This document shows, in pieces, positions 34,010 to 45,233 of a DNA stretch of 64,000 bases. The stretch's first letter is position 1. Each line of letters starts with the position of its first letter. This DNA is from Adiantum capillus-veneris (taxonomy: Eukaryota > Streptophyta > Polypodiopsida > Polypodiales > Pteridaceae): contig CM043964.1 in assembly GCA_014529385.2 (NCBI GenBank), positions 105,265,587-105,329,586 of the forward strand, read 5' to 3'. The notes beneath the pieces were generated by a model. The model worked only from the letters and a program-made list of their open reading frames with translations, was not told where the DNA came from and searched no databases. Made by a program: the position numbers and the translations under genes.

Positions 34010-34595
34010 TTAATGAATAAGTTTGAGTAGAATTTTTACTAGAATTACTGTTTTGGTGCCGCTTTGCAATACTGATTGAAGGGCTATTTTAACGAACCTT
34101 GTGAATCGAAATCTAATCAAGGAACTTATATGTTGAACAACCTCGTGGTAGTAATTAGGACACACAAGGAAGTGTGAGTGTGCGGGTGGAAAGTGGAGAC
34201 CTGGCTCAGGTTGCCAATGCCTATGAGAAGGGTGGTCCCAATTGGTCGGGAACTCTCCGTCCCCATAGTGTTATAATTCGACACTAGTAATACTCATTGC
34301 CCCAAGAGCGGCGAGGTCTCAAGTGTACGTACCTCTGAAATATGGAGAAAAAGGCACTCGGGATTTCTCTCCTCTTGGAAGGTGGGTCTTAGGATCACTA
34401 GATAAGTTAAGCACGCTTCCCTTGCGAGGTGGAGCTAGATCTCGTTGCTAGTAGGCTCGAACTCGACTCACTTTGTGATAAGAGATCGTCCGCTAGATGA
34501 ACCCTGAACCACTTTGTTTGCTTCCGCTATAGATCTAGTAGCCACCAGGTTTACCATCAGATCCGTCGTTGAGACGACGGGGTGGAGACCTCACA
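34010..34595 (+). repeat. 5' LTR of G5
   Basis: Close to 95% like 38432-39009 by eye (landmarks AATGAATAAGTTTGAGTAGA, GGTGCCGCTTTGCAATACTG, GAACCCTGAACCACTTTGTT). It ends CTCACA two bases before the PBS. Confidence 0.8.
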
Positions 34596-34597
34596 GC

Positions 34598-34609
34598 TGG
34601 TATCAGAGC
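34598..34609 (+). promoter_or_regulatory. Primer-binding site of G5 (tRNA-iMet type)
   Basis: TGGTATCAGAGC, two bases after the LTR end. Confidence 0.85.
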
Positions 34610-35097
34610 AATAGGTTTACGAACTGGAAAATGATGTTGTTTGAAATTTTAAAAAATAAGGGATAGGAAGATAGCTCGTACTCAAAGCTTAAGCATGATA
34701 TTTCCCAGAATAATAAGATTGGATTTGTCTAGTGGATTGTCTCCTAAGTGATGTTAAAGAGTTTTACTCGTTGAGCTTGTTGGGATTCAGCGGATTCCAC
34801 ATGATGTTTTTTGAGAAGTCGTTGGTGCGACCAGTGCTGCGGGCAGGTAGCCTATTGATGTACATAAAGTTATAAGTATGGATCAAAGCTCTCGAGTAAA
34901 GTTTTTATCATTATTTATCGGACAATTTTGGATGTATTCAATGGAATTTAAACTAATGGTGGGATGGTTAAATCCTTTGTGATAGCTCTACAGATTAAGT
35001 AGGCTGGTTAAGCCCAAAAAGTTAAATTTCTTCTTGAGTATGGAAAAGCCTAGGTTCATTTGAGAAGAGTGCTATAGTAATGAGTTTTATACCATTG

Positions 35098-36050
35098 GAT
35101 AGGTACCGTCTGCTGCGCTATATACCTCCATTCAGAAGAAAAAGCTTCTCCTTAAGCAAGCTCAGCCTCCAACCTTTAAAGGCGAAGGGGTTAATGTGGA
35201 GAGAGATGCGGAAGTATGGATAGAAGCAATGGACGACTATTTCAAAGCTGCAGGAACCCAACCCGTGAATCAAGCCATGCTTGCAATGTTCCTCTTGTCT
35301 GGCGATGTCAAGATATGGTGGAAGCAACATTGCAGGGACTTGGATATTAAGGGATCTTCCCAATCCTGGGAAGACATCAAGGCTGCAGTGATGGGGCGTT
35401 ACTTACCACCCGCCTATAAAACCTTGAAGATGAACGAGTTCTTTTCACTTCGGCAGCTGACTTCATCTGTCGAAGAATATTATTCAAAGTTTGTCACTCT
35501 TCGGAGATATGCTCCTAGGATGACATTGAAACAGCAAGTAGCACGGTTCTACCAAGGACTCATCGACCCCTTGAACAACCGACTAGAAGCTCTTAGGCCA
35601 GCAACTCTGCAAGATGCCTTGCTAAGGGCCAAACCATTAGCTAAAGAGATTCAGAGGACTACCCAAGATAGTCAATACTATTTGTCAAAGAGGGCCAGGC
35701 CAGACAACTGGAGTAACAAACCAATCAACCGTGCATATGACCATCGTCCAGTAGTAGCTACTACGGCAGCTACCGAGTTTCCCAATATAAAATGTTTTGA
35801 ATGTCAGGAGTATGGAAATTACAAAAGCCGATGTCCAAAAAGAATTTCCCAAACATCCGGTGCTAATAATGTACCTCTGAACGTCAACGGGCAAGATCAA
35901 CCAAACGGAAGAGGAGGCCGAGGAAGAGGAAACATAGGACAAGGAAGTGGAGCTTTCGTTAATGCCACAGTGAGACAACCAATTGTGGGTGACGAAGCTC
36001 ATGAGAGATCAGCTCTGTATGCTGCAACTGCTAATCCTAGTGAGCAATAA
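35098..36050 (+). CDS. G5 gag polyprotein with CCHC-like knuckle
   Basis: Structural protein that packages retrotransposon RNA. The first in-frame ATG here is at 35196, but homology-like sequence (LLLKQAQPPTFKGEGVNVER) is open upstream to about 35098, so the N-terminus is uncertain. Capsid motifs: EVWIEAMDDYFKAAGTQP, KIWWKQHCRDLD, SVEEYYSKFVTLRRYAPRM and ARFYQGLIDPLNNRLEAL. The knuckle is CFECQEYGNYKSRC, with Asn in place of the His of C-x2-C-x4-H-x4-C. An RGGRGRGN nucleic-acid-binding tail follows. The frame is open to TAA after NPSEQ. Confidence 0.8.
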
Positions 36051-36054
36051 TTTA

Positions 36055-36290
36055 AGCACCAGGATCTCATCAAAGTTCAGAAGAATAAGACGCATAAAGC
36101 TAAAGACTATTCTATTATCAAAGGATGTCTTTACTTTAGACAAAGGATATATGTACCTAAGTAGTTAGCATGGAGTTTATCCAGATGTATTCTTGAGATG
36201 AGCACATCTCAAATTTTTCACGTTGGGAAGGTTGTAAGATCTCTGACCCGACCAAAAAGAGCACCATTGTACTATGGAATGAACATAATG
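36055..36290 (+). pseudogene. G5 integrase zinc-domain remnant
   Basis: After the gag stop, KAKDYSIIKGCLYFRQRIYV followed by a stop, then a segment with FHVGKVVRSLTRP and LYYGMN, resembles the G-x-LYF-x-x-RIYVP ... H-x-G-x-x-KT ... W-x-GM stretch of gypsy integrase. Heavily decayed, but it shows that pol was deleted rather than never present. Confidence 0.55.
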
Positions 36291-38404
36291 AAAAAAGTTA
36301 CTATTTTTAGCAGTTTTTCAAGTTCTATCAGTGCCATGATGTTTAGAATGTTATAAAGCTTCCAAAAGTGAATTAAAATAATTTTTTGTGAAAATTTTTC
36401 AAAAATAGTAAGTTTTTGGTCACCCAACCCGTTTAGTTTTGACTGTCTCGAAAAATTGCACCCGTATCTCGAATTTGAAAAAAAATGCATTTTCGGACCT
36501 CGGAGACTGCTAAATATGGCAGGTACTCGGACAGATACACCTTAGTTAGAGCTTAGTATAGCAATTTACGGTATTAAATTCCGACTCGTATGGCCCGTTT
36601 TAACCTAAAACCAAAATTTCCTAAGGTTGTGCACCGGGGCTCGAGGCTGTGTGGCAACAGGTTCCAGGCCACTCAGAGCTTGCTTTAGCAGCTAGGGGGC
36701 GCCCTCTCTTCTTTTGGGAGTTGTGGGAGAGTTGCCATGCTTGAGAGTGAGTGTGAGAGTCAATTATACTAGCTAACTGGACACTTGGTAGGCATGTAAC
36801 TGGACTTGCCATGCATAAGTGGAGTAGCTCTCATATGCAAATAGCAAGCAAGGTCGATTTTCAGCATGGAGAGGCCTATTTAAGAGGGTGCTCACACACA
36901 CATACACACGCACATGCTCACACACCCACTCAGTACACACACACACTTACACACACACCTTAGGGAGGTGCTGCCGGCACACATAGTTTTTGGAGAAGAA
37001 GCAAAGGAGAGAAGTGCTGCCCGATTCTCGTCTTGAGAACTCCATTGGATCAAAAATTCGAGTAGATTTCAGTCCCTAATCACGGTAATATCGATTTAAT
37101 TTATGCTTTTCTACAAATCTCTTCATCATTCTCTTAATTCCTCATCTATTATGCTTAATCATAGCTAAATTACTCAATAGCTGCTCTCTAATTCTCCATA
37201 TCAATATTCTATTACATAATCATTATCCAATAGTTAATTATGCAAGCCATTAATCTCTCCTAATCATAGATTAATGCATGATTAGTAAAAAGAAATCTCC
37301 TGCTAGTCAGCATAGTAATTAATTGTCAAGCCGATAATGATGTGGATTTGGTCAATTTCATTCTATTACTACACAATATTGGAGTAACTAAGTTGGATTC
37401 AATTTATTCATAGATTAGGATGTAATTAAGGATAATTAATCTTTCATTAATCCACTAGGAAGGGAATATCCTCACCTATACATATGATGATTCTGCATTC
37501 CTCTACTTACTTTAGGAAGGTGATTGAGCATGTTTAATTCACCTCTCTGGCAATTTAATTAGTAAAAATATGAAATTCTTAATTACCTAAGCTAAGTATT
37601 TAAATTTTAGAGTCAGTTCCTATAAAACAAGTAAGGTATCATCCATAAAATTGTTATGTCTTGAAGGAAGTTTAACCCCTCGTACAAGAGGGATTGTTTA
37701 GTGATTCTAATCAGTCATCTTGATTGTTATGGTACTCTCGGACATTAGTTCTTTTCTCCAAGTTTGTCAATTAAGTAGTGAGTATAAAATGGCCCCGGTA
37801 AAGAGAACTCGCTTCGGTGGTGCCCACGACCGCGAGGCAAGAACAAGCAACGTGAACGAAAAGAGGAAAGCTCCCATGGACGACCAAGTACAGGCCATCT
37901 CACGGACCAATGACGAGGAAATGGAGGAGGTAGGTCACATTTTTAATTCAAGTTGCTTAATTTAACAATGCATACGATAAATTAGGAAAGAACATATCTC
38001 TAAACATGTTGGAGAAATCCGACGAAAATCTCGACATTTGAATTCAATTGTATATTAAATTCTAAGTAGGAAAGAATGGTTGATGGATATACTGTTTGAA
38101 ATAGAAAAGAATGTCTGCAAGGAAAAATTTAGCTCGGCATGTTCATTTTTCTATTTCCAATGCTGATACTAGTCCGAATCCCCTCCTGATCACAGTGGGA
38201 CAGAGTTCTTGGTTAAGGGCTCTTGAATCCACGACTGTTGGTTAAGCGGTGGATACCCACGTCTACTGGTTAAGCGGTAGGAACACACGTCTTGCTTTCT
38301 ATGCGGTGGGAATGTCCATGTAGTGTTTTCTATGCGGTGGACATACCTAGTTGTATGGGCAGCTAGGCGACAATGGGAGGAGTAAACTCTCGTTGAAGGA
38401 GGGA
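36291..38404 (+). other. Non-retroviral insert within G5
   Basis: AT-rich DNA with a CA-rich stretch at 36890-36960 and no gypsy pol. It holds one exon-like segment (37789-37929). Near 38225-38345 four imperfect 25-30-bp repeats share G/C-TT-AAGCGGTGG or TTTCTATGCGGTGG. Confidence 0.4.
37789..37929 (+). CDS. Possible first coding exon, unrecognised
   Basis: AAAATGGCC gives a good plant start context. The frame MAPVKRTRFGGAHDREARTS to NDEEMEE ends at GAG|GTAGGT, a usable splice donor. The protein is basic then acidic, like the disordered N-terminus of a nuclear protein. No following exon could be assigned before the G5 3' LTR, so this may be the captured or interrupted 5' end of a host gene. 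Confidence 0.3.
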
Positions 38405-39013
38405 TGTTGTACCTCCAGAACATTGCAATTTTAATGAATAAGTTTGAGTAGAATTTTTACTAGAATTACTGTCTTGGTGCCGCTTTGCAATACTGATTGA
38501 AGGGCTGTTTTAACGAACCTTGTGAATCGGAATCTAATCAAGAAACTTATATGTTGAACAACCTCGTGGTAGTAATTAGGACACACAAGGAAGTGTGAGT
38601 GTGGGGGTGGAAAGTGGGGGTTTGGCTTAGGTTGCCAAGACCTATGAGAAGGGTGGTCCCGATTGGTCGGGAACTCCCCGTCCCCATAGTGTTATAATTC
38701 GACACTAGTAATACTCATTGCCCCAAGAGCGGCGAAGTCTCAAGTGTACGTGTCTCTGAAACATGGGAAAAGAGGCACTCGAGATTTCTCTCCTCTTGGA
38801 AGGTGGTCTTAGGATCGCTAAATAAGTTAAGCACGCTTCCCCTGCGAGGTGGAGCTAGATCTCGTTGCTAGTAGGCTCGAACTCGACTCACTTTGTAATG
38901 AGAGATCATCCGCTAGATGAACCCTGAACCACTTTGTTTGCTTCCGCTATAGATCTAGTGGCCACCAAGTTTACCATCAGATCCGTCGTTTGAAACGACG
39001 GGATAGGGACCTC
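38405..39013 (+). repeat. 3' LTR of G5
   Basis: Begins TGTACCTCC after the purine tract GAAGGAGGGATG and matches the 5' LTR from 38432. It ends GACCTCA at the junction with a G3-family LTR piece. Confidence 0.75.
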
Positions 39014-39150
39014 AAAGGATCCCTATTGTGACCAATCTCCTAGCCTTACCAATAATCTAGGTTTTTCTCCCTTGGTACTTTCCCATATTAAATAATTAGT
39101 TTAACATGAGATAATCATTTAGGAGAATTAGAGATTAATTATTATGATAT
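39014..39150 (-). repeat. G3-family LTR fragment
   Basis: Matches the right end of the LTRs at 19850-19972 and 31290-31422 (landmarks AGCCTTACCAATAATCTAG and TAGTTTAACATGAGA). Truncated by the G5 LTR. Confidence 0.75.
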
Positions 39151-39159
39151 GTTTCATGG

Positions 39160-40110
39160 GTTTGACATTCCGTCTAGCCCCTTGTTGGAAATTGATGTGG
39201 GAAGCAACCATGGTGTGGTGGATTACTTCGATGATAGAACCAGGCCTTTGGGAGTTGAGATACTCGGCCATTTCTTAAGGTAATTCTGCACAAAATTGTT
39301 ACTTTTTCTCGATAAAGTGTATCTTTTGGAAGACAGTAGCTTTGAGATGTAAATCCCAAAACTTGTCTACATATTTGTGAATAGATTCATTTGAGAGAAG
39401 CTTCAAACTACGCCATTCAGTAAGTACTTTGTCCTTTGCATCGCTTACAAGGAATTGCTTCAAGATAGAAACTTGTAGAGTTTTTCATGTCTTCGGGGCT
39501 TCGGCGTTGCCACATAGGCTTAGCCCACCATTGATGAGCCGATTTTTTAAAGTGCATAGCTACATGGCGTAGCTTGGAGGACTCCATAAAGCCCTCGTCT
39601 CTAAAGGCCACATCAAATTGTTGGATGAAGACCAATACTTTGTCGCCGGTGACACCAAAGGTACCATCATATGTGAGAAAAGAGATCCTCTTTCCTCCCT
39701 CTTTGAACTTCTTAATCTTTTGTGATCTTCGTCATACAGGGTATGATTTGAGATGTCCTGTCCTCGTGTATTCTTTAAGAGCATAGCCATAGCTTTCGTC
39801 GGGTGAGGAGGAAGGTGAAGAAGAAGGAGAAGAGGGTGACCTCTTTCTTGACCTTTTCTTCCTTTCTTTCCTCTCTTCCCTTTTGGAGTAACGAGGAGAA
39901 GGATTGTGTATTGACCGTTTCCTCATGGGAAGAGTTGGCGATCGTTTAGACCACTGTCTTCGTGGAGCCACATCTTCAAAGGAACTTAGGGATTCATTAC
40001 TTTCTTGTTCTTTGGATTCCTCCTCTGGTATGGGAGAGAGTCTTCTTTTGGGGGTTTCATCAGAGGCCTCCTAAGCTCACTCTTCTCTTAGAGAGGAAGG
40101 AAAATCCTAT
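39160..40110 (-). pseudogene. Gypsy gag fragment (G3 family, element G6)
   Basis: Minus strand: an SR/RS-rich N-terminus (PRYSKREERKERKKRSRKRS, SPSSSPDESYGYALKEY), then the capsid part VFIQQFDVAFRDEGFMESSK and LRHVAMHFKKSAHQWWA, matching the W-W/F block of gypsy gag. Frameshifts lie near 39640 and 39740. Downstream it runs straight into the LTR fragment at 39150 with no pol, so pol is deleted. The upstream LTR would be 41945-41259. Confidence 0.7.
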
Positions 40111-40409
40111 AAGTATGAAGTCATTAAGTAACTTCGGCTTGCAAACTAGGGTTGCACATAGCTCGATGCAACCTAGTAACAAGATAATTGATAAACATGG
40201 GTGCATCATCATTAGCACCTCCATGTGCAAAATCAAAGTTATCAATGTTCATTCTACTCGGTTATTATCAACCATGCTAATTATACTTATGTGTTTACTT
40301 AGTGTATTCTTTGGCAATTCAAAACCTTAGTTGCTACTCCTCTTAGCCTTTGAAAATAAGCACTTAAGTATCTACACCCATGGCTCAAATTGGTTAATTA
40401 TCGAGGACG

Positions 40410-40492
40410 ATTTTAGCGACGCCGGGGGTTATAAAAACCCAGTGTATTTCCGTCGCTAACAGCGTCACAAGAGCACACAACCTCTTGTAGTG
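40410..40492 (-). mobile_element. Isolated CACTA element terminus
   Basis: Read on the minus strand from 40492, it starts CACTACAAGAGGTTGTG and is identical by eye over about 82 bp to 60761-60843 (through the TTAGCGACGG subterminal motif). After that the similarity stops, so only one end of the element remains here, within the G6 gag/leader region. Confidence 0.85.
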
Positions 40493-41258
40493 CAAAGATT
40501 TTCATGATCATAGAGAAATGATGGGTTTTGGCCAAGTACCATTGTAAAGCGGGATTGCAGTGGTATAGAAAGAAAAAGGGTCTCGCCTGATCCAAAAATA
40601 GGTGAAACTTTCTCAACGAGCTCCTTGGTAACAAGGAATGGATCAGTATGTTTTACAAAACTTGAAGATTTGAAGAGATGTGAGAGGCAATATGTTCATA
40701 ATATACAAATAGGCATGAAAAAGAGTGGATTGCTAGAGCCTACTGAAAATGTTTTGGGTTTGTGTGAACAAGTTTCTTTTGTAGATACTATGGGTGAGCT
40801 TGATAGGGTGAGTCTAACATAGTAGGATTGCCGAAACATAGCTCCTTTCGGACTTCTTATGGCTCAATAATGGTAAAGCCGTAGGCAAGTCTAAAAAGAT
40901 CCCATTATTGAGATCAAAGCTCCCAAGGTGTGCATCATATCCAACATAGTGGACTCAACAAAAGCAAAAATAGATCCCAATCCCACTTACCCTAATATAA
41001 TTAACAAAATCAACCATTAATAGGCTACTTAAAGACCTCTCTTCTTAAGCAAGAAAAGAGAAACCAAATCCTCTGATACGAATGTAATGGAAGTGGCCTA
41101 TGAACTTTGAGAATAGTAGAATTAAAAGAATTAGAGTGAGCATTTTTGTGAGATTACTTTGTAAAGGATGAACTTAATTGATGATAGCAACATGAACATA
41201 GTACTTAATTAACTTGGCATGAACGATACTTTTGCAAGAGAGAGATTATTAGAGAACA
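40493..41258. other. Leader and unassigned DNA of the G6 area
   Basis: Contains a PBS-like CGTATCAGAGGATTTGG (minus, 41080-41064). A 65-codon open stretch at 40625-40822 (+) has no recognisable motif. Confidence 0.35.
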
Positions 41259-41804
41259 TAACAATAGTTGAGGACCGGATTTACTTAAAGTTGGTCCCCC
41301 CTCCAAAAGGCGTTTGTATTACAGAGTTCTCCCATCAAAAGAGAATTGTTACAATACAATCTTTGTGTTCCTTGTGACCTTGGTGATGCTATGAAGATGG
41401 AAATATTCATGCATCACGAGCATAACATAAACTTTGCAAAAAGCATTAACTATCCCAAGCTTCAGTCCCAAGGCCTCAAACACCTTCGAAGGTAGAGAGA
41501 GCTAGCGAGAAATGAGGGTAGGGAAGAGGAAGAAGAATCATCCATAGGAGAAAGAAATAGTTCCTCACTTATCATCACTCTTCTTGCTTAGCATAGCGTA
41601 ATAGCATAGTAATGAAGATAAAGAAGATGGCAAGCTTAAGCATTGAAGCATGGCTCTTGGTTGGATTTGCATTCCACAGCCAAAAGTGTTGGTGTAGGCT
41701 CTCCACTTCTCAACAAGCTTGGAGAAGGAGATGGAGCTCTTGCACTTTGCACTCTACACAATAAGAGAATGTGTGTGTGTGTGTGTATGGTGGGGAGGAG
41801 AGTA

Positions 41805-41854
<50 letters not shown>

Positions 41855-41945
41855 TTTAATTATTTCATTTGGACATGAGTTTTTTTCTCTTTGAGAGAAA
41901 GAACTTAATTATTTAGTTTTATGTATCTAAATTCTCATTGGACCA
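41259..41945 (-). repeat. G3-family LTR, truncated copy
   Basis: Over 90% like 18694-19370 by eye, including the segment ATGAAGATGGAAATATTCAT. Its microsatellites differ: TG at 41769-41786 is shorter and CT at 41811-41850 is much longer. Similarity ends near 41945. Confidence 0.8.
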
Positions 41946-42119
41946 CAAGTCTTTTAAATTCTCAATTTAATTTCTCAGACAATTCAAAGGACAAGAAGTC
42001 ATGTGTACTACATGAATCAATTAAGAAATTCGATTTTAGGTTTTGATTTTAAGCATAAATTTAATCACAAAAGCTTTTAAATGATGTACCAAAGACATAA
42101 AACATGACAAAGAAGAGAT

Positions 42120-42514
42120 AGATGACTTACCTTTATCATCCGCATTGCCAAAAGTCTTCAATTGAGCCATTTTGGTACGTATTGTTTTATCGGTCACTTT
42201 GCTCGAGCATTCAAAAGTCTAGTGGTCTTGTTCACCATGGTCAAAGTATATCCAGATCTTCGAGTTCTTTAATTCACGCTTCTAAATCTTTGCATATCTT
42301 TCTTCCGCCATCAAACAAATTGAGCTTAGCCTTCTTGAAGAGTTATTTGGTTGTCGCTTCTCCTGCAGTAACGTCCTCATCATCATTCATCATCAATTCT
42401 TTTTTTTTGCTTCTTCTCCTTTGATCATTTAACTCTACTTTCATCTTCTTCTTTCTTCACTCGGTTCTTGTATTCTTTCATCGATGTCGCAGAATCGAAA
42501 CTGTTCTGATACCA
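42120..42514 (-). pseudogene. LTR-element gag start and PBS remnant
   Basis: Minus strand TGGTATCAGAACAG at 42514-42501 is a tRNA-iMet PBS, so an LTR should lie to its right (42515 on). The frame after it gives a degraded Lys/Glu-rich gag-like sequence with several stops. Family uncertain. Confidence 0.45.
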
Positions 42515-43560
42515 CTTGTGACGCGACAGGGGAGAGGCAAATACATTGATAATGAAAAATACAGAGTACGTAGAATAAATTGATGAAGTAAAGAGTCTGT
42601 ATGGATAATAATTACAAGAAGAGCATAGCTCGTTTCATAACCTCCCGACCACCCCCGAGCTATCTCAATCACACTCACTCTCAATCACAATCACAATCTC
42701 AATCTCAATCTCAATCTCAATCTCAATCTCAATCTCAATCTCAATCACACTCTCACTCTCGATCTCAATCTCAATCTCTTGATGGCAACAACCATCATAA
42801 TCGGAATCGCAACACGATCACAATCCCAATATCATGACACCTTGCACAGATCTTGTTTTACACATTGATTTCTGCATCGTCTACAAAATAGCAAAAAGAA
42901 TATAATCGTGCAATCAATTCAACATGATAATCAAAGTGAAAAAACTTAATTATGTACCATCGTAATCTCAATTGCAATAGTCCACCATGAAAAAATAAAT
43001 CCACTTCTTGGTTGATAACAGGGAGAGCTGTATGTTGTTGTCTGTTGTCTGTCTGCATGTCCCTGTGTATACTACACTACTGCTGCCTTCTATTTGTTTT
43101 CATCATAACTTTTTCAAACCAACTCACAACAGAGCAATCCAAGTACTCAAAACGACGGGAGTATGTATGGTCTACAAAGCAACACGGACAAAATTACAAA
43201 AACGTTGTTATTTGGATGAAAACGCAACTTTTAGGTCACGACTCATAAAAATCCTATTTTTGAGTCTCCACTACTTTTTCAATTTATTTTAAGCCTACCC
43301 ATGTATTTTAAGCTAAAACACATAAAAATAAAATATTGATATTAATAAAAATCTCAATTTTAACTACGTTTCTTATTATACTGTTCATAGACAAACTATA
43401 TGTTATTCATTAATCTTTATCAAATATGTCTTTAATGTATTATTAAAAAAAAGAATATATTTTCTCTATTAATATTTTAAACTCATTCATATAAGCTCTA
43501 TCTAATAGACTATTCAACAATCTTTCTAATCGTGCTAAATGAAAGATATGGTCTACTACA
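42515..43560. other. Probable decayed LTR and AT-rich DNA
   Basis: Right of the PBS there is no gene. It holds the CAATCT array and then AT-rich sequence with nothing recognised. Confidence 0.35.
42661..42780. repeat. CAATCT hexanucleotide array
   Basis: About 20 units of CAATCT with CACTCT, CAATCA and GATCTC variants. It is open in several frames as an SQ-repeat but has no coding support. Confidence 0.9.
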
Positions 43561-43579
43561 TTCTTTTCGACTTTAAGAA

Positions 43580-44050
43580 CTTCAAAAATTAGTCCTATTA
43601 CACATTTCTACTTTTCAGAACCTGTCAGCAGGCTAACCAAGTCCGTCTTGTCCTTTCAAGCTTCCACCATATTGAAATCACCCATGATGCACCAGTTTCC
43701 TTCCTAAGGCTCCTTCCTAAGGCAGATCCCTCAAATCCACCCAGAGTTTGGCTCTTCCCTTGGCATCACAAAGAGAATAAATCTTAGTAATGGTAAGAAA
43801 CTAGCGTCCCCACTTTAACTCTTATGCCCAAGACTCTCCTTGAAGCATGGTTAAGTGCTACTTGTGGTCACAAATCCCTATCAACAATAGAGAGCACCCC
43901 AATAAAACCTAAAGGGCAATCGCCAAGAAACACCAATTGACTCCTTATCACTTGCTTCCTACAACTCGATGTGTCAAGATGATGCTTGTGGATTATACAA
44001 CAATTCGTAGATGCTTTTCTTCCCTGCTCCCACAATAGGACACTCTTTTT
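43580..44050 (-). pseudogene. LINE endonuclease (EEP) fragment
   Basis: Minus strand: FLTITKIYSLCDAKGRAKLW, VDLRDLP, then NWCIMGDFNMVEA followed by a stop and KDKTDLVSLL. GDFN is the catalytic Asp-Asn box of the apurinic-type endonuclease that opens plant L1-like LINEs. Stops and a local duplication (CCTTCCTAAGGC) show decay. No RT follows. Confidence 0.7.
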
Positions 44051-45233
44051 GGCCGATTTAATACCCTTTACATTCTAGAGAAAACGATCTCTCATCAAGA
44101 AAATGCCCCGAGTTTAAGGATAAAGAGGCTCAGAAAAAAGAGGCAAAAGAAACCATTGCAAAAGTTATTGTAGGGCAAATGATCATTCCATCAAGCAATG
44201 TTCTCAACTTAAGGAAGGGTAAAGGGGCTCACAGGAAAGAGGCAACAATCGATGTGGTCACACAAAGCATAGTTATCCTAAATGTTGCTACTAATGCAAC
44301 TATGTCAAAATCGGCATAGTTAAAAATGACCTAATATAGTTGCATATAGCAACTATTGCGCGTGTGACTATGCATGAGACACAATTACTTCCAAAAGTGA
44401 TTGATAACTATGCATCGCGTGACCACTACCGTATAGCCCCAATAGCAGTAATCATATGTGGTGTTGTTGGGAGCTCTGAAAGTACACGATGGATACTACA
44501 TGGATATTTTCAGGTAACGCTCTAGTAGGTATCATGATAAGATAAAAGCTCGTCTACAAGGGAATTTGATGTGAACAAGATTGATATGCAACTGACATAA
44601 CCAATTCATATATTGTCCACTAGTAGGGGCTCCCAATCCTTTCAAAATCTCTCAAATGCATAAGTGAAGAGTGAGTTTGGGAAATGAAAAGCCCCATGAA
44701 AATGCACAATCAAAAGACTTTTTTTGTCCATATAAAGGCATATGAAGAGGTGATCGAATGTGCTATAATACATATGTATTTTTCATATAACAAATAAAAC
44801 GATTTAGTAAACGAAGTTGTGTGAACCTTCTTAAACTTGGTAGTCCCAAAGATGCAACACACATTATGTTTCTAAGAATTGAGGTATGCTAGCAATATCC
44901 ACCTATAACATTCTCACTGTCATTAAACACAAATGATGGAAAGTCAGTTTGTTTACAGTATAGAGCTTTCAAGGCCAGGGCATTATGCCTAGACTCATCT
45001 CAATATGTGTGGCACTATGAAGGTGTAATGTATGAGAAAGTTCAGAAGTTAAGAAATTGGATGCATATTGACCAGAGATAATGCCACTGGTCATGTTGGC
45101 ATGAGTTATGGGCAGCCTTAAGGATATGGCAAACCCACGTCCTCTGCGTAGTGTGTATATGAAACACCGTGTTTATGTATGTGTAAGTGTATGTTAGTAC
45201 ATTGAATGTTGATGCACATTACAGGTACAAGAC
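44051..45233. other. Intergenic DNA downstream of the PLP gene
   Basis: No gene or repeat boundary recognised. The last few hundred bases are presumably the 3' UTR of the minus-strand gene ending at 45234. Confidence 0.4.

Larger units (their letters stand above)
34010..39013 (+). mobile_element. Ty3/gypsy G5, gag-bearing deletion derivative
   Basis: LTR, PBS, gag, a short integrase zinc-domain remnant, 2.1 kb of non-retroviral DNA, then the 3' LTR after GAAGGAGGGATG. Protease, RT, RNase H and the integrase core are absent. The close LTR match indicates a fairly recent insertion. Confidence 0.7.

Noticed and set aside
42601-42837. Ser-Gln repeat protein
   Set aside because: It is the translation of the CAATCT hexamer array and has no coding support around it.
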